64,000 nt of DNA from Sutcliffiella tianshenii (GCF_016908565.1 NZ_JAFBED010000008.1:1-64000); one strand, 5' to 3'; counted from the stretch's first letter, positions 16,982 through 25,573 are shown. Program-made: numbers and translations. The notes: a model not told the origin generated them from the sequence alone.

Positions 16982-17317
16982 ATGCCATTTCAACGATGTA
17001 TAAGCTGCAAAGAAAAAATATCCTATTCGGAAAAACTGGCTTCAATTTTCTTCGGATATCGTCCAATAACCTGCAAAGCGTGCGGGACGGTCCATGAAGT
17101 GGATGAGCGATACCGTTTTTTATTTTCTTTATATACAGTCATGATACCGGTAATACTGGTTTATCTGCTTACAGCGATCTTCGGAATCGGGTCAAGGCTG
17201 GCTCAGGTATCAATGGTATTGCTTTTTGCAAGCATCAGTGTTTTTTATGCGGGGAAACGAATAAACTATCATAAAAGCAAGGTAGAACCTATAAAAAAGA
17301 GAATCAGTAAGCGATAA
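16982..17317 (+). CDS. TIGR04104-type putative zinc-finger membrane protein
   Basis: A 111-residue protein with two CxxC knuckles about 20 residues apart, CISC near residue 6 and CKAC near residue 36, linked by ISYSEKLASIFFGYRPI. That is the CXXC-20-CXXC pattern of TIGR04104. Two membrane segments follow (about 52-72 and 76-95), then a basic tail. AAGGAG sits before the ATG. Function of the family is unknown. A 52-residue membrane protein follows 14 bases later and is probably co-transcribed. Confidence 0.82.
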   Translation: MPFQRCISCKEKISYSEKLASIFFGYRPITCKACGTVHEVDERYRFLFSLYTVMIPVILVYLLTAIFGIGSRLAQVSMVLLFASISVFYAGKRINYHKSKVEPIKKRISKR

Positions 17318-17331
17318 TTAGGGGGAAAAGA

Positions 17332-17490
17332 ATGGAATATGTCTTTTATGCTGTGATTACTGTCATTGTCATCTACATCCCGATGTTCTATCGGCTAAAC
17401 CGCACCCTCAGAAAGCTCGAAGACAGAATAGTCGATCTGGAAACAAAATGGGAAACCAGAAACGTTGTTCCACTTCAGAAAAAGAAGTGA
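17332..17490 (+). CDS. Small single-pass membrane protein with coiled-coil tail
   Basis: A 52-residue protein: MEYVFYAVITVIVIYIPMF forms one membrane helix, followed by a charged heptad-like stretch (LNRTLRKLEDRIVDLETKW) and a basic end. AGGGGGAAAAG lies just upstream, and the strong terminator starts 13 bases after the stop. It is the second gene after the zinc-finger protein. I do not recognise a family. Confidence 0.68.
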   Translation: MEYVFYAVITVIVIYIPMFYRLNRTLRKLEDRIVDLETKWETRNVVPLQKKK

Positions 17491-17503
17491 TTTTTTCATA
17501 AGA

Positions 17504-17545
17504 AAACGAGAGGCGCTCCAAATGGAGATCCTCTCGTTTTTTTGT
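17504..17545. terminator. Bidirectional terminator between convergent small genes
   Basis: AACGAGAGG plus CTCCA pair with GGAG plus CCTCTCGTT; T residues follow on the plus strand and a run of A lies on the other side, so it can serve both the plus-strand gene ending at 17490 and the minus-strand gene ending at 17548. Confidence 0.85.
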
Positions 17546-17547
17546 TT

Positions 17548-17703
17548 TCAAACCTGATTCAGTACCCAGATTAAAAAGGTTGCAACAATAGCCAGTGAAA
17601 GTGCATGAAGAACGAATGAACTGATAAATTCTTTTGCGAGTACTAAATAATGAAATTGGCTTCTAGATTTGTTGCGGACAATTCTTCTTCCTCTTGTATC
17701 CAT
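17548..17703 (-). CDS. Small membrane protein, 51 residues
   Basis: The minus strand encodes MDTRGRRIVRNKSRSQFHYL, a basic head, followed by one hydrophobic segment near the C terminus (ALSLAIVATFLIWVLNQV). GGGAG lies seven bases before the ATG, and the shared terminator follows directly. Short basic-head, single-helix proteins of this kind are common in Bacillus and of unknown function. Confidence 0.55.
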   Translation of the reverse strand: MDTRGRRIVRNKSRSQFHYLVLAKEFISSFVLHALSLAIVATFLIWVLNQV

Positions 17704-17928
17704 CACTTCACTCCCAAACACATGAAGAAATTAGTAATTTTATTATACAAAATATTCTAATAAATTTTAAGCTATTATAGAGAAATTTGTAAAAAAAACT
17801 AAATTTATGTACATCCTTGTCAGTATTTATTTTGAATTTCTGACGTAATTATTTTATCGGCATAATATTTTCTATGTTTAGATAAAAAACCAGAAAATAT
17901 ATTTGCAGAAGCCTATTGACGTTGAGAA

Positions 17929-17983
17929 TTGACTTAGTGTACTATCTAACTAGAACACGGTGTATGAATTCATTAGTACACTA
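17929..17983 (+). promoter_or_regulatory. Promoter with inverted-repeat operator for the GntR/ABC operon
   Basis: TTGACT (17929-17934) and a weak TAGAAC -10 lie within a set of half-sites: TAGTGTACTA at 17935-17944 is the exact reverse complement of TAGTACACTA at 17974-17983. Between them are AACAC and GGTGTA, giving two overlapping pairs, AGTGTA-N12-AACAC and GGTGTA-N12-TACACT. B. subtilis YtrA is reported to bind AGTGTA/TACACT-type repeats (recollection), and a YtrA-type gene is in this operon, so autoregulation is likely. Confidence 0.6.
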
Positions 17984-18003
17984 GTATTTTGGGAGGGGTT
18001 ATG

Positions 18004-18780
18004 ATGAATGCTGCATTCATGGGATTGATAAGGAAGGAATGGTTGATTTCCAGGCTGAGTTTTATGCTTATTACCCTTGGGCTGCTAAGTGTGTGGTTGA
18101 TATCACTTGGTTTTACCATCTACCATGGGCAACCTGGAATCGGGCTTGTGGTGACGACAATGATACTTGGCGGGCATATTTTTTATATCGCCATCTTTCT
18201 GTTAAGCGGGTTGATCATGGAAGGGAAGACACAGCTGTGGCTGCATTCTCCTCAATCAGCTTATAAAATCCTGTTAGGCAAAATAGTGACAGGGGTGTAT
18301 ATGCATCTTGCGAGCTTCAGTATCTTTATACTGGCAACTATCGTACTATTCGAAGCTTTTCCGACTCTCGAAGATTTCAACTACCTCTCTTTGTTTGTCT
18401 CTGGAGGGTTTGGGATAACAGCAATCGGGATCGAATTGGGCCTCTATCTGCTATTTTATTGGGCTTTCTACCATGCAACAGGCACCCATCCGGTACTAGG
18501 CAAATATAAAGCGCTCATTACTCTATCATTCGCGTTTCTCTTGCATTCCCTTCTCGCTTATCTTGGAGACACTTCTGTCGTGAATTTCATTTCAGGTTTA
18601 TGGCCTTTGCCATTTGAAAATATCGTCGGTCTTTATTTTGAAATCGCTAATGGGGGAGGAACCATCAATCCTGACAGCATTCCATTGACCATCGGCTATT
18701 TACTTCTTTATTTGTTCAGAATTTCAATATGGTTTTTAATTTCTGTTTGGCTCTTGGAGAAGGTGGTGGAAGTGAAATGA
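18004..18780 (+). CDS. ABC transporter membrane protein (YtrC/D-like)
   Basis: About 258 residues with six hydrophobic segments. It contains EGKTQLWLHSPQSAYKILLGK, closely matching ETKTMLWLHSPCSAFALLSSK in the permease at 19848, so the two are paralogues and may form a heterodimer around the ATPase at 19150. I use ATG 18004, five bases after GGGAGGGG; 18001 is also ATG. It is the first gene downstream of the inverted-repeat promoter, and its stop overlaps the regulator start by four bases. Confidence 0.72.
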   Translation: MNAAFMGLIRKEWLISRLSFMLITLGLLSVWLISLGFTIYHGQPGIGLVVTTMILGGHIFYIAIFLLSGLIMEGKTQLWLHSPQSAYKILLGKIVTGVYMHLASFSIFILATIVLFEAFPTLEDFNYLSLFVSGGFGITAIGIELGLYLLFYWAFYHATGTHPVLGKYKALITLSFAFLLHSLLAYLGDTSVVNFISGLWPLPFENIVGLYFEIANGGGTINPDSIPLTIGYLLLYLFRISIWFLISVWLLEKVVEVK

Positions 18781-19157
18781 GTAATAAATATGATGCGGAT
18801 AAACCGATTTATCTTCAAATCATCGACAGGATAAGCAGGGAAATCGTCCGCGGGGACATTAAGCCTGGAGATAAACTGCCATCTGTCAGGGAAATGGCGA
18901 TTCAATCCGGGGTCAATCCAAATACGATTCAACGAACCTATAGTGAATTGGAGAGGATGGAAGTCGTGGAAACCAAAAGGGGACAGGGAACGTTTGTGAC
19001 AGAGAATCTGGGGATGGTGGTGCAATTGAAGAAATCGATGCAGGCAAGTGTTGTGGAGAACTTTGTCAAAAGTATGAGGGAAATTGGTGTAGTGGAAAAG
19101 GAAATCATCAATAGTGTGGAAGAATTCTTGTCCAAGGGGGAAGGGAAGAATGATTAG
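18777..19157 (+). CDS. GntR family transcriptional regulator, YtrA type
   Basis: A 126-residue repressor-sized protein. Residues 8-75 form the GntR winged helix (PIYLQIIDRISREIVRG, GDKLPSVREMAIQSGVNPNT, KRGQGTFVTEN). The short helical tail after residue 80 instead of a large ligand domain is the YtrA subfamily layout, usually found inside ABC-transporter operons. It overlaps both neighbours by a few bases. It probably represses its own operon through the AGTGTA/TACACT repeats at 17935-17983. Confidence 0.93.
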   Translation: MSNKYDADKPIYLQIIDRISREIVRGDIKPGDKLPSVREMAIQSGVNPNTIQRTYSELERMEVVETKRGQGTFVTENLGMVVQLKKSMQASVVENFVKSMREIGVVEKEIINSVEEFLSKGEGKND

Positions 19158-19851
19158 ATTTGATAATGTCACAAAAAAGTTCGGTAAAGATTATGCGGTA
19201 AAGGAAGCAAACCTTGTTTTGGAACAGGGGAAAATAATCGGTCTTCTCGGCCCAAATGGCAGCGGGAAATCTACTAGCCTCAAGTTGATGGCAGGACTTG
19301 CGAAACCGAATGTTGGGGAGGTCACGGTGAACGGTGAAGTTGCCACACGCAGAGTCGCAAAAACAGTTGCATACCTGACAGAACTGGATTTCTATTATGA
19401 ACCGTTTACTGTAGAGGACATGATCAAATATTATGCCTCACAGTTTGAAGACTTCCGGATGGATAAAGCAAAAGAGCTGCTGCAATTCATGAAACTCGAA
19501 CCGGGTAAGAAAATCAAACAACTCTCCAAAGGTAATAGGGGAAGGCTGAAGCTTGTCCTGGCACTTGCACGGGAAGCGGAATATATTTTACTGGATGAGC
19601 CTTTTTCAGGCCTCGATGTGATGGTAAGGGACTCGATCGTGAAAGGGCTTCTCACCTTTGTGGACTTCGGAAAACAGACAATCGTGATTGCCACACATGA
19701 GATTGATGAAATCGAACCTTTATTGGATGAAGTAATTTTAATAAAAAATGGAAACTTTTTAGCCAAGGAAAACGTAGAACATATCAGGGAAGTGGAAGGG
19801 CTGTCCGTCAAGGAATGGATGATCCGTTCATTTGAGGAGAAGCTGGCATGA
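19150..19851 (+). CDS. ABC transporter ATP-binding protein (YtrB-like)
   Basis: A 233-residue ATPase with Walker A GLLGPNGSGKST, signature LSKGNRGRLKL (the usual LSGGQ replaced by LSKGN, common in YtrB/BcrA types), Walker B EYILLDEPFSGLD and the switch His in ATHEIDE. ATG 19150 has AGGGGGAAGGG upstream and overlaps the GntR gene by eight bases; the stop overlaps the next permease by four. It likely powers the 18004 and 19848 permeases. Substrate not deducible; relatives respond to cell-wall antibiotics. Confidence 0.92.
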   Translation: MIRFDNVTKKFGKDYAVKEANLVLEQGKIIGLLGPNGSGKSTSLKLMAGLAKPNVGEVTVNGEVATRRVAKTVAYLTELDFYYEPFTVEDMIKYYASQFEDFRMDKAKELLQFMKLEPGKKIKQLSKGNRGRLKLVLALAREAEYILLDEPFSGLDVMVRDSIVKGLLTFVDFGKQTIVIATHEIDEIEPLLDEVILIKNGNFLAKENVEHIREVEGLSVKEWMIRSFEEKLA

Positions 19852-20615
19852 TGCGGATGAAAGGGTTGTTATGGAAGGACTGGAAGCTGGCAAAGAAAAC
19901 CTTCTTGCAGAATATTGCGGTGATATGTGTGGCATGGAGTTTAGGCATCGGTTTAGCACTCTACTATGAAGAACCCATGGTAGCAACGGGGATAGGTATG
20001 TTCCTTCTAATCACTCATTTATTATATATGGGTGTAGGGTTACCGATCCTGATCCATCAAGAAACGAAAACCATGCTCTGGCTACACAGTCCTTGTTCAG
20101 CCTTTGCTTTATTATCCAGTAAATTTCTTGTATCTTTTTTGACCTTATTATTATCCCTATCCTTTATATTTATCCTGGTCTCTTTATCGAATGCTTTATT
20201 GGAGACGCCTGTATGGATGGATGGTGAAAAGTGGTGGGAGTTGGCCTTTTTATTTGCCGGAATTACACTTGTGAGCGTCTACCTTGGTTTTTGGGGGTTG
20301 TTCATCTGGGTGCTAAACGTCAGTGTCCGGGCAAAAAGTATCATTGGTAAAATAATCCAAGTTATTATTGGTTTATCCATATTTCCGATTTTCCATATAC
20401 ATCAGTGGTCAGCAGAAACGAGGCTGATTACACACATTTCGGAGATAGGGAAATTACCGATGCCAACTTTTGAATCTCAATTTGAAAATGATAATTTTAC
20501 TTTTGGGATGACGATGGGAGAGCTGTCAATCGGTTATTTAGGCTTTTATGCCACGATTTGTGCAGTATTATTTGTCATTTCTGCACTCTGGATGGAAAAG
20601 AAAATGGAAATGTAA
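19848..20615 (+). CDS. ABC transporter membrane protein (paralogue of 18004)
   Basis: A 255-residue protein with about six membrane segments, opening with MKGLLWKDWKLAKKTFLQN, the cytoplasmic helix of ABC-2 type permeases. The shared motif around LWLHSP links it to the first gene of the operon. It overlaps the ATPase gene by four bases, so coupling is tight. It is followed by a second ATPase/permease pair after a 20-base gap with a strong ribosome site. Confidence 0.75.
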   Translation: MMRMKGLLWKDWKLAKKTFLQNIAVICVAWSLGIGLALYYEEPMVATGIGMFLLITHLLYMGVGLPILIHQETKTMLWLHSPCSAFALLSSKFLVSFLTLLLSLSFIFILVSLSNALLETPVWMDGEKWWELAFLFAGITLVSVYLGFWGLFIWVLNVSVRAKSIIGKIIQVIIGLSIFPIFHIHQWSAETRLITHISEIGKLPMPTFESQFENDNFTFGMTMGELSIGYLGFYATICAVLFVISALWMEKKMEM

Positions 20616-20635
20616 TGTAAGGAGGGGGAAAAGTG

Positions 20636-21550
20636 ATGAACGAAGTAGCAGTTAAGCTAACGAATGTAAGCAAGGAAATCAAAGGGAAACAAATCATCAA
20701 AGGAGTTTCCTTTGAGGTGTACAAAGGGGAAGTGTTCGGATTCCTTGGACCGAATGGAGCTGGTAAAACCACGACCATCCGGATGATGGTGGGATTGATG
20801 GGTATTACATCAGGTGATATTTTCATAGAAGGGGCAAGCATAAAGACCGACTATGAAAAGGCGGTCAGTCAAGTTGGAGCCATCGTCGAAAATCCTGAAA
20901 TGTACAAATTCCTGACAGGATACCAGAACCTGATGCAGTATGCGCGCATGGTGCCCGGGGTAACCGAAGACCGCTTAGCGGAAGTGATTGAATTGGTGGG
21001 GTTGACAGACCGCATCAAGGAAAAGGTGAAAACCTATTCCCTGGGAATGAGACAGCGCTTAGGAATAGCCCAGGCATTGCTGCATAAGCCTAAGGTACTG
21101 ATTCTGGATGAACCGACCAACGGGCTGGACCCTGCAGGCATCAGGGAAATCCGTGATTATCTGAGAAAACTTGCTCGCGTTGAACAGATGGCCATTGTTG
21201 TCTCAAGCCATCTTTTATCGGAAATGGAATTGATGTGTGACAGGATCGGCATCATACAGCAAGGGGAACTCCTTGATATCCAAAGCGTCCGTGACTTTAT
21301 CCAGGATGGGGTTTCCTCCTATCAATTTAAAGTTGCACAGATGGATGCGGCAAGGGAGATCCTCGATTCAGCCGGTTTGACAGTAACAGAGGTGGAAGGC
21401 ACCCTGCAGGTGGTCCTTGAAAAAGAAAGAGTACCGGAAATAGTTGCAAGTATGGTAGCTAACAAGATTGCCATTTTTGAAGTGAAAGAAGTGACAAAAA
21501 CCCTCGAAGATAAATTCCTGGAAAAAACGTCACAGAAGCGGGGTGCATAG
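20636..21550 (+). CDS. ABC transporter ATP-binding protein, BcrA type
   Basis: A 304-residue ATPase with Walker A GFLGPNGAGKTTT, signature YSLGMRQRLGIAQAL, Walker B VLILDEPTNGLDP, switch His in VSSHLLSEME and a C-terminal extension (about 220-304) seen in bacitracin/lantibiotic exporters and related drug-efflux ATPases. AAGGAGGGGG lies nine bases before ATG 20636; GTG 20633 is possible. It pairs with the permease encoded directly after it. Confidence 0.93.
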   Translation: MNEVAVKLTNVSKEIKGKQIIKGVSFEVYKGEVFGFLGPNGAGKTTTIRMMVGLMGITSGDIFIEGASIKTDYEKAVSQVGAIVENPEMYKFLTGYQNLMQYARMVPGVTEDRLAEVIELVGLTDRIKEKVKTYSLGMRQRLGIAQALLHKPKVLILDEPTNGLDPAGIREIRDYLRKLARVEQMAIVVSSHLLSEMELMCDRIGIIQQGELLDIQSVRDFIQDGVSSYQFKVAQMDAAREILDSAGLTVTEVEGTLQVVLEKERVPEIVASMVANKIAIFEVKEVTKTLEDKFLEKTSQKRGA

Positions 21551-21551
21551 G

Positions 21552-22508
21552 ATGATAAAGCTTGTACAAAACGAATTAATCAAATGGTTCCGCCGTCCAA
21601 GTTTTTATGTAATGAGCATCATTCTGATCGGACTATCCGTTATCGGAGTGGTATTTACAATCATGATGGGTTCCATGATGGATGACCCGAATCAAGGCGG
21701 GGGACAACAGCTTGGCTGGAAAGAGCAGCTTCAACAGGATAACGAAAACTATAAAATGACGATGGAAAGCGAACCCGAAGGTGATTACGGTTACTTGGAG
21801 CGCCGATATGCTATCAATGAGTACCGCATCCAGAATGATCTGGAGCCTACCACTGAAAATTCCGTTTGGACATACGTCAGCGACAATCTCGGGTTAACGA
21901 GCATCATCACACTTTTCGTTGTGATCATCGCTGGTGGCACAATTGCAAGTGAATTCACATGGGGCACCATCAAGCTACTCATGATCCGCCCAATAAAAAG
22001 AAGCAGGATCCTAATAGCGAAATACCTGTCGGTTCTGGTGTTCATGGTGATCTTTTTCTCTATTTTCTTCGTAACATCATTTATCGCAGGAGCCATCGCA
22101 TTCGGCATGGAAAGTGCACCTGAGCTATTATATATGAACGGGGAAGTGTTCGAACTGCATCCGTTTTTCTATATCATGATTAAACTGCTTTTGAGTTCAC
22201 TTGGTGTCATTATGTTCGCTACCATTGCCTTCATGATTTCAAGTGTTTTCCGCAACAATTCCCTGGCAATTGGGATTTCACTGTTCCTCCTTTTCACAGG
22301 GGCACAGATCACCCAATTGGTCGGAATGAAATTCGAATGGGCGAAATATTCCCCATTTGCAAACACCAACTTCAACGCCATCATCGACGGCATGCCAATC
22401 GTGTCCGGGACCACATTCTGGTTTTCGATAGTGATGTATCTAATTTACTTTGTACTGCTGCATGTGATAAGCTTCTTTACTTTTGTGAAGAGGGATATTG
22501 CGGCATAG
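21552..22508 (+). CDS. ABC-2 type permease paired with BcrA-type ATPase
   Basis: A 318-residue protein: an N-terminal cytoplasmic helix (LVQNELIKWFRRPSFYVM), one membrane helix, a large polar loop with a Gly-Gln-rich part (about 45-110), then five more helices including IASEFTWGTIKLLMIRPIKRS, the hallmark of ABC-2 permeases. It starts one base after the ATPase stop and ends before a terminator. It probably exports a hydrophobic peptide or drug together with the 20636 ATPase (inference). Confidence 0.85.
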   Translation: MIKLVQNELIKWFRRPSFYVMSIILIGLSVIGVVFTIMMGSMMDDPNQGGGQQLGWKEQLQQDNENYKMTMESEPEGDYGYLERRYAINEYRIQNDLEPTTENSVWTYVSDNLGLTSIITLFVVIIAGGTIASEFTWGTIKLLMIRPIKRSRILIAKYLSVLVFMVIFFSIFFVTSFIAGAIAFGMESAPELLYMNGEVFELHPFFYIMIKLLLSSLGVIMFATIAFMISSVFRNNSLAIGISLFLLFTGAQITQLVGMKFEWAKYSPFANTNFNAIIDGMPIVSGTTFWFSIVMYLIYFVLLHVISFFTFVKRDIAA

Positions 22509-22521
22509 GAACTAATCATAA

Positions 22522-22558
22522 GCCACCTTTTTCTATTATGAAAGAGGTGGTTTTTTTG
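22522..22558 (+). terminator. Terminator of the first ABC operon
   Basis: AGCCACCTTTTTC pairs with TGAAAGAGGTGGT around a short loop and is followed by seven T. It separates the GntR-led operon from the next ABC pair. Confidence 0.82.
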
Positions 22559-22694
22559 TGTGCGACTGTATTTTCAAATTAAGTAATCTTCCATTCTCCA
22601 ATTAAAATCCCTCCAACCCAAAACCTTTCCACCACCTATTTCGTTTAAACCTATGTATCGATACAAAATACAAAAGAATAGGTGATTGGTAGCT

Positions 22695-23399
22695 ATGATT
22701 AAAGTGAGCGGTCTTTCCCATGATTTTATTGTGGGGAAGAAAAATAAAGAGACGCGGGTGTCGGTCCTGAAAAATATCGATTTGTCCATATATGAAGGGG
22801 AGATTGTATCCATCATAGGAAAGAGCGGATCGGGCAAGTCGACATTGTTGAACCTGATGAGCGGATTTATGAAGCCATCGTCCGGTACGGTTGAAATTGC
22901 AGGCACGGATGTGACGAAGTTCAATGAATCGGAATGGTCTGATTTCCGCCTGGAGAATATCGGCTTCATTTTTCAAAGCTTTCAGCTGATTCCAAGTATG
23001 AGCGCGTTTAGCAATGTGGAATTGCCCCTGAAGATAAAAGGAGTACCAAAAAAAGATAGAAAAGCACGTGTGCTTGAAGTATTGGCCCGGGTTGGCTTAA
23101 AGGGATACGAGGAATATTATCCAAGTGAACTTTCAGGAGGACAGCAGCAGAGGGTTGGTATTGCCAGGGCGCTTATTACGAATCCAGGCATCATTTTTGC
23201 AGATGAGCCGACGGGGAGCCTTGACAGTGAGACGGAGCAGGAATTCCTGCAATTCATTCAGGAGTTGAACAAAAAGGAAGGTATCACCTTTATCATCATC
23301 ACACATGACAAAGATGTCGCACGTATAGCGCATCGCACCATTGAACTGGCAGAGGGCTCTGTCATGGAAAGAGGAGAATTGTATGAAGTTCAAAGATAA
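22695..23399 (+). CDS. ABC transporter ATP-binding protein, LolD/YtrE type
   Basis: A 234-residue ATPase of the MacB/LolD class: Walker A SIIGKSGSGKSTLLN, Q-loop GFIFQSFQLIPSMSAFSNVELPL, signature LSGGQQQRVGIARAL, Walker B IIFADEPTGSLD and switch His in ITHDKDVA. This class works with FtsX-type permeases in mechanotransmission rather than classical transport. Start 22695 follows AGGTGATTGG. It overlaps the permease gene by 17 bases. With the upstream genes it recalls B. subtilis ytrE in the ytr locus. Confidence 0.94.
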   Translation: MIKVSGLSHDFIVGKKNKETRVSVLKNIDLSIYEGEIVSIIGKSGSGKSTLLNLMSGFMKPSSGTVEIAGTDVTKFNESEWSDFRLENIGFIFQSFQLIPSMSAFSNVELPLKIKGVPKKDRKARVLEVLARVGLKGYEEYYPSELSGGQQQRVGIARALITNPGIIFADEPTGSLDSETEQEFLQFIQELNKKEGITFIIITHDKDVARIAHRTIELAEGSVMERGELYEVQR

Positions 23400-24711
23400 G
23401 CATCAATTTGTACGTGAAAATATGAAAAAGAACCGAAGCCGTGTTTTCATGACTATACTCGCAACCGCAATGGGATGTGCCTTCTTGATGGTTTTGGCTT
23501 CCGTAGGTTTTGGATTGCAGGAAACAATCATAAAGGATGTCACGCAGAACGGTGTGGTAACAGAGGTCGAGGTCAGCGGGAAAAGTAATGGGGAAAATCC
23601 TGAAACAAGCGCAGGGATGACCCAAACTGACGTTGAATACTTCGAAGGAATGGAAAATGTTAATACGGTTGTTCGCCGCAAGCAGCTGAACAACTGGGAA
23701 TCCTTCTATACATTGGGGGACTACTCAAGCCATGCCGAAACAAGGGTCGTCGACTATCCGTCTGAGAAAAAAGCGGGATTTTCCTTGTCTGAAGGGCGTA
23801 TGCCAGAGTCACCTGATGAAGTGGTGGTAGGCTATCATTTAAAGGAAACGTTCGGCAAGGAAGTGGACGGCCAATATCAGGAATATCAGGATGAACTGAT
23901 CGGAAAAGAAATTACCTTATCGATCCCGCAGTTTTTTGATGAGAAAAAAGAGACGAAGGAATTCACGCTTACGATTGTCGGGATTGCAGATGAGCCTGCC
24001 AATAAAAACAACTACCAGAATTTCGTCAATATCCAAGAAGAAAAAATGCAGGAGATTGAGGATTTTACCGGGACTGCGTATGGGACATTGATCGACCCTT
24101 CCATGCCGGAGGAGGCGAAAGAGGAATTGAAAAACCAGGAATCCACTTATTCCTATCTAGGGGTATATGCAACAGATATGGAACATGTCCAAGCGATATT
24201 GGATAAGGCGAGAGAGGATGGTTATTATGCATATTCGCCACTTGAACAGCTGAAGGAAATCAATCTATTGTTTGCAGTTTTGAAAGTGGGTCTCTTATTT
24301 GTTGGAACAATTGCTGTCATCATCGCATCGATTGGGATATTCAATACGATGAGCATGGCAGTCACCGAACGGACCCAGGATATTGGAATCATGAAGGCGA
24401 TTGGCGGCAGCCCGAAAATGATCAAAAGCCTGTTTCTTATGGAAAGCGCCTATATTGGCGTCATCGGGGCACTAATCGGGACAGTTGCTTCCTATCTGAT
24501 CAGCTATGGTGTCAATCTGGCTTTGCCACTTGTCATCAAGATGATGTTCAACGAAGAAATGGGTACAAAGGTCATGCTCTCGTACATACCTTGGTCCTTG
24601 ACTGCAATTTGCGTAGGGATCAGTCTTGTGGTAGCTATCCTTTCGGGGTTGAAGCCGGCTGCGAAGGCAACGAGGATCGATGTACTGAAGGCATTAAGAA
24701 GGGACATATAA
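23383..24711 (+). CDS. MacB/FtsX-type permease (YtrF-like)
   Basis: A 442-residue membrane protein with the four-helix MacB layout: helix 1 at about 20-42 (FMTILATAMGCAFLMVLASVG), a large extracellular domain (about 45-295), then three helices at about 300-325, 355-385 and 405-425. The signature IGIFNTMSMAVTERTQDIGIMKAIGGSPK and the C-terminal P-A-x-K-A-x-x-x-D-x-L-x-A-LR are diagnostic. AGAGGAGA precedes the ATG. It pairs with the 22695 ATPase. Confidence 0.93.
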   Translation: MKFKDKHQFVRENMKKNRSRVFMTILATAMGCAFLMVLASVGFGLQETIIKDVTQNGVVTEVEVSGKSNGENPETSAGMTQTDVEYFEGMENVNTVVRRKQLNNWESFYTLGDYSSHAETRVVDYPSEKKAGFSLSEGRMPESPDEVVVGYHLKETFGKEVDGQYQEYQDELIGKEITLSIPQFFDEKKETKEFTLTIVGIADEPANKNNYQNFVNIQEEKMQEIEDFTGTAYGTLIDPSMPEEAKEELKNQESTYSYLGVYATDMEHVQAILDKAREDGYYAYSPLEQLKEINLLFAVLKVGLLFVGTIAVIIASIGIFNTMSMAVTERTQDIGIMKAIGGSPKMIKSLFLMESAYIGVIGALIGTVASYLISYGVNLALPLVIKMMFNEEMGTKVMLSYIPWSLTAICVGISLVVAILSGLKPAAKATRIDVLKALRRDI

Positions 24712-24721
24712 AACTTAGATG

Positions 24722-24747
24722 CTGCCTCCTGATGGATAGGCAGTTTT
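24722..24747 (+). terminator. Probable terminator
   Basis: CTGCCT pairs with AGGCAG across a ten-base loop, followed by four T. It lies 10 bases after the permease stop. Confidence 0.5.
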
Positions 24748-24810
24748 CTTATGTTCATAATGTGGTATAGAAATAATGGAGTAATCGCTTAAAATAAGTA
24801 GGTGATCGTG

Positions 24811-25050
24811 ATGAAGCTTTTGAATGTATCCTATATGAAAAAAGGCAGGATGATCGGCTTTTTCGATAAATTTCCTCATTCCAAGGTACTTTTCTCGAGA
24901 GTGAAGAAATACTATTTTGTCTCCACAGTATATTGGGACGAAAGGGATCAGGTCGTAACCCGTGCAGACCTTGAAAAGATGGAACTGCTCTTAAACAACT
25001 ATTTTGGCACGGAAGCCTACTATAAAAACCGCAAAGCAATGTCCGACTGA
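24811..25050 (+). CDS. Conserved-looking small protein, unknown
   Basis: A 79-residue basic and aromatic-rich protein (KKGRMIGFFDKFPHSKVLFSR, KKYYFVSTVYWDERDQ, MELLLNNYFGTEAYYKNRK). There is no signal or membrane helix. AAGTAGGTGA lies upstream of ATG 24811. A large inverted repeat follows directly after the stop. No family recognised. Confidence 0.6.
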   Translation: MKLLNVSYMKKGRMIGFFDKFPHSKVLFSRVKKYYFVSTVYWDERDQVVTRADLEKMELLLNNYFGTEAYYKNRKAMSD

Positions 25051-25054
25051 TGGA

Positions 25055-25120
25055 CAAAAAATAGGTCAATGCCTTAGACCCTTTGATGAAGGAGGAATTA
25101 AGGAACTGACCTATTTTTTA
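25055..25120. terminator. Long bidirectional terminator-like inverted repeat
   Basis: AAAAAATAGGTCA (25056-25068) and its exact reverse complement TGACCTATTTTTT (25107-25119) enclose 38 bases that also contain GCCTTA and TTAAGG. A on one side and T on the other allow function in both directions between two convergent genes. Confidence 0.75.
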
Positions 25121-25573
25121 TGAAGGTTTGATGACCATAAGCAGGAAAATCAAAAAGCCCAGGAATGAAACGAACATATACAGATTACTGAGGGCATTCA
25201 AAATCAATACGTGTTTAAGGGGCAATTGGGTGGAAGCGCGATTATCCGGATGAAGGAGCCAGTGCTGCAGTTCATACAGTCTAGGTGAGATAAAACCTAT
25301 AACAAGGACTTGGATGGCAAGATAAAGGAGAAGGGGTGCAAAAAGCCAGAGTTGGAGAATGGAACCATAATCCCCGAATATGACGAGCAGAATACCGGTG
25401 ATGACTGCGATCGTCCCACCGATTTTTGGGAAATAATCCAGTTTATGCTGCAAAAGTATATTATGGCGCAGGTCTGTGATTGTTTGATGTTTTCGCAATA
25501 GAATATTTCCGAAAAATGTGGGGCCAATTCCGATAATTGCAACCAAGACATGAAACCATACCAGCCATTTCAT
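25118..25573 (-). CDS. DUF2269-like membrane protein
   Basis: About 151 residues with four membrane helices. It opens with WLVWFHVLVAIIGIGPTFFG, matching the start of DUF2269-type integral membrane proteins, in which a conserved His faces the first helix. A loop rich in His and Pro (LQHWLLHPDNRASTQ) precedes the last helix. ATG 25573 follows GGGGG with correct spacing; another ATG lies two codons upstream. Function unknown. Confidence 0.68.
   Translation of the reverse strand: MKWLVWFHVLVAIIGIGPTFFGNILLRKHQTITDLRHNILLQHKLDYFPKIGGTIAVITGILLVIFGDYGSILQLWLFAPLLLYLAIQVLVIGFISPRLYELQHWLLHPDNRASTQLPLKHVLILNALSNLYMFVSFLGFLIFLLMVIKPS

Noticed and set aside
22654-22665. TGTATCGATACA palindrome before the LolD-type gene as an operator
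   Set aside because: Twelve bases of palindrome alone are weak evidence in AT-rich DNA, and there is no second copy or clear promoter overlap.
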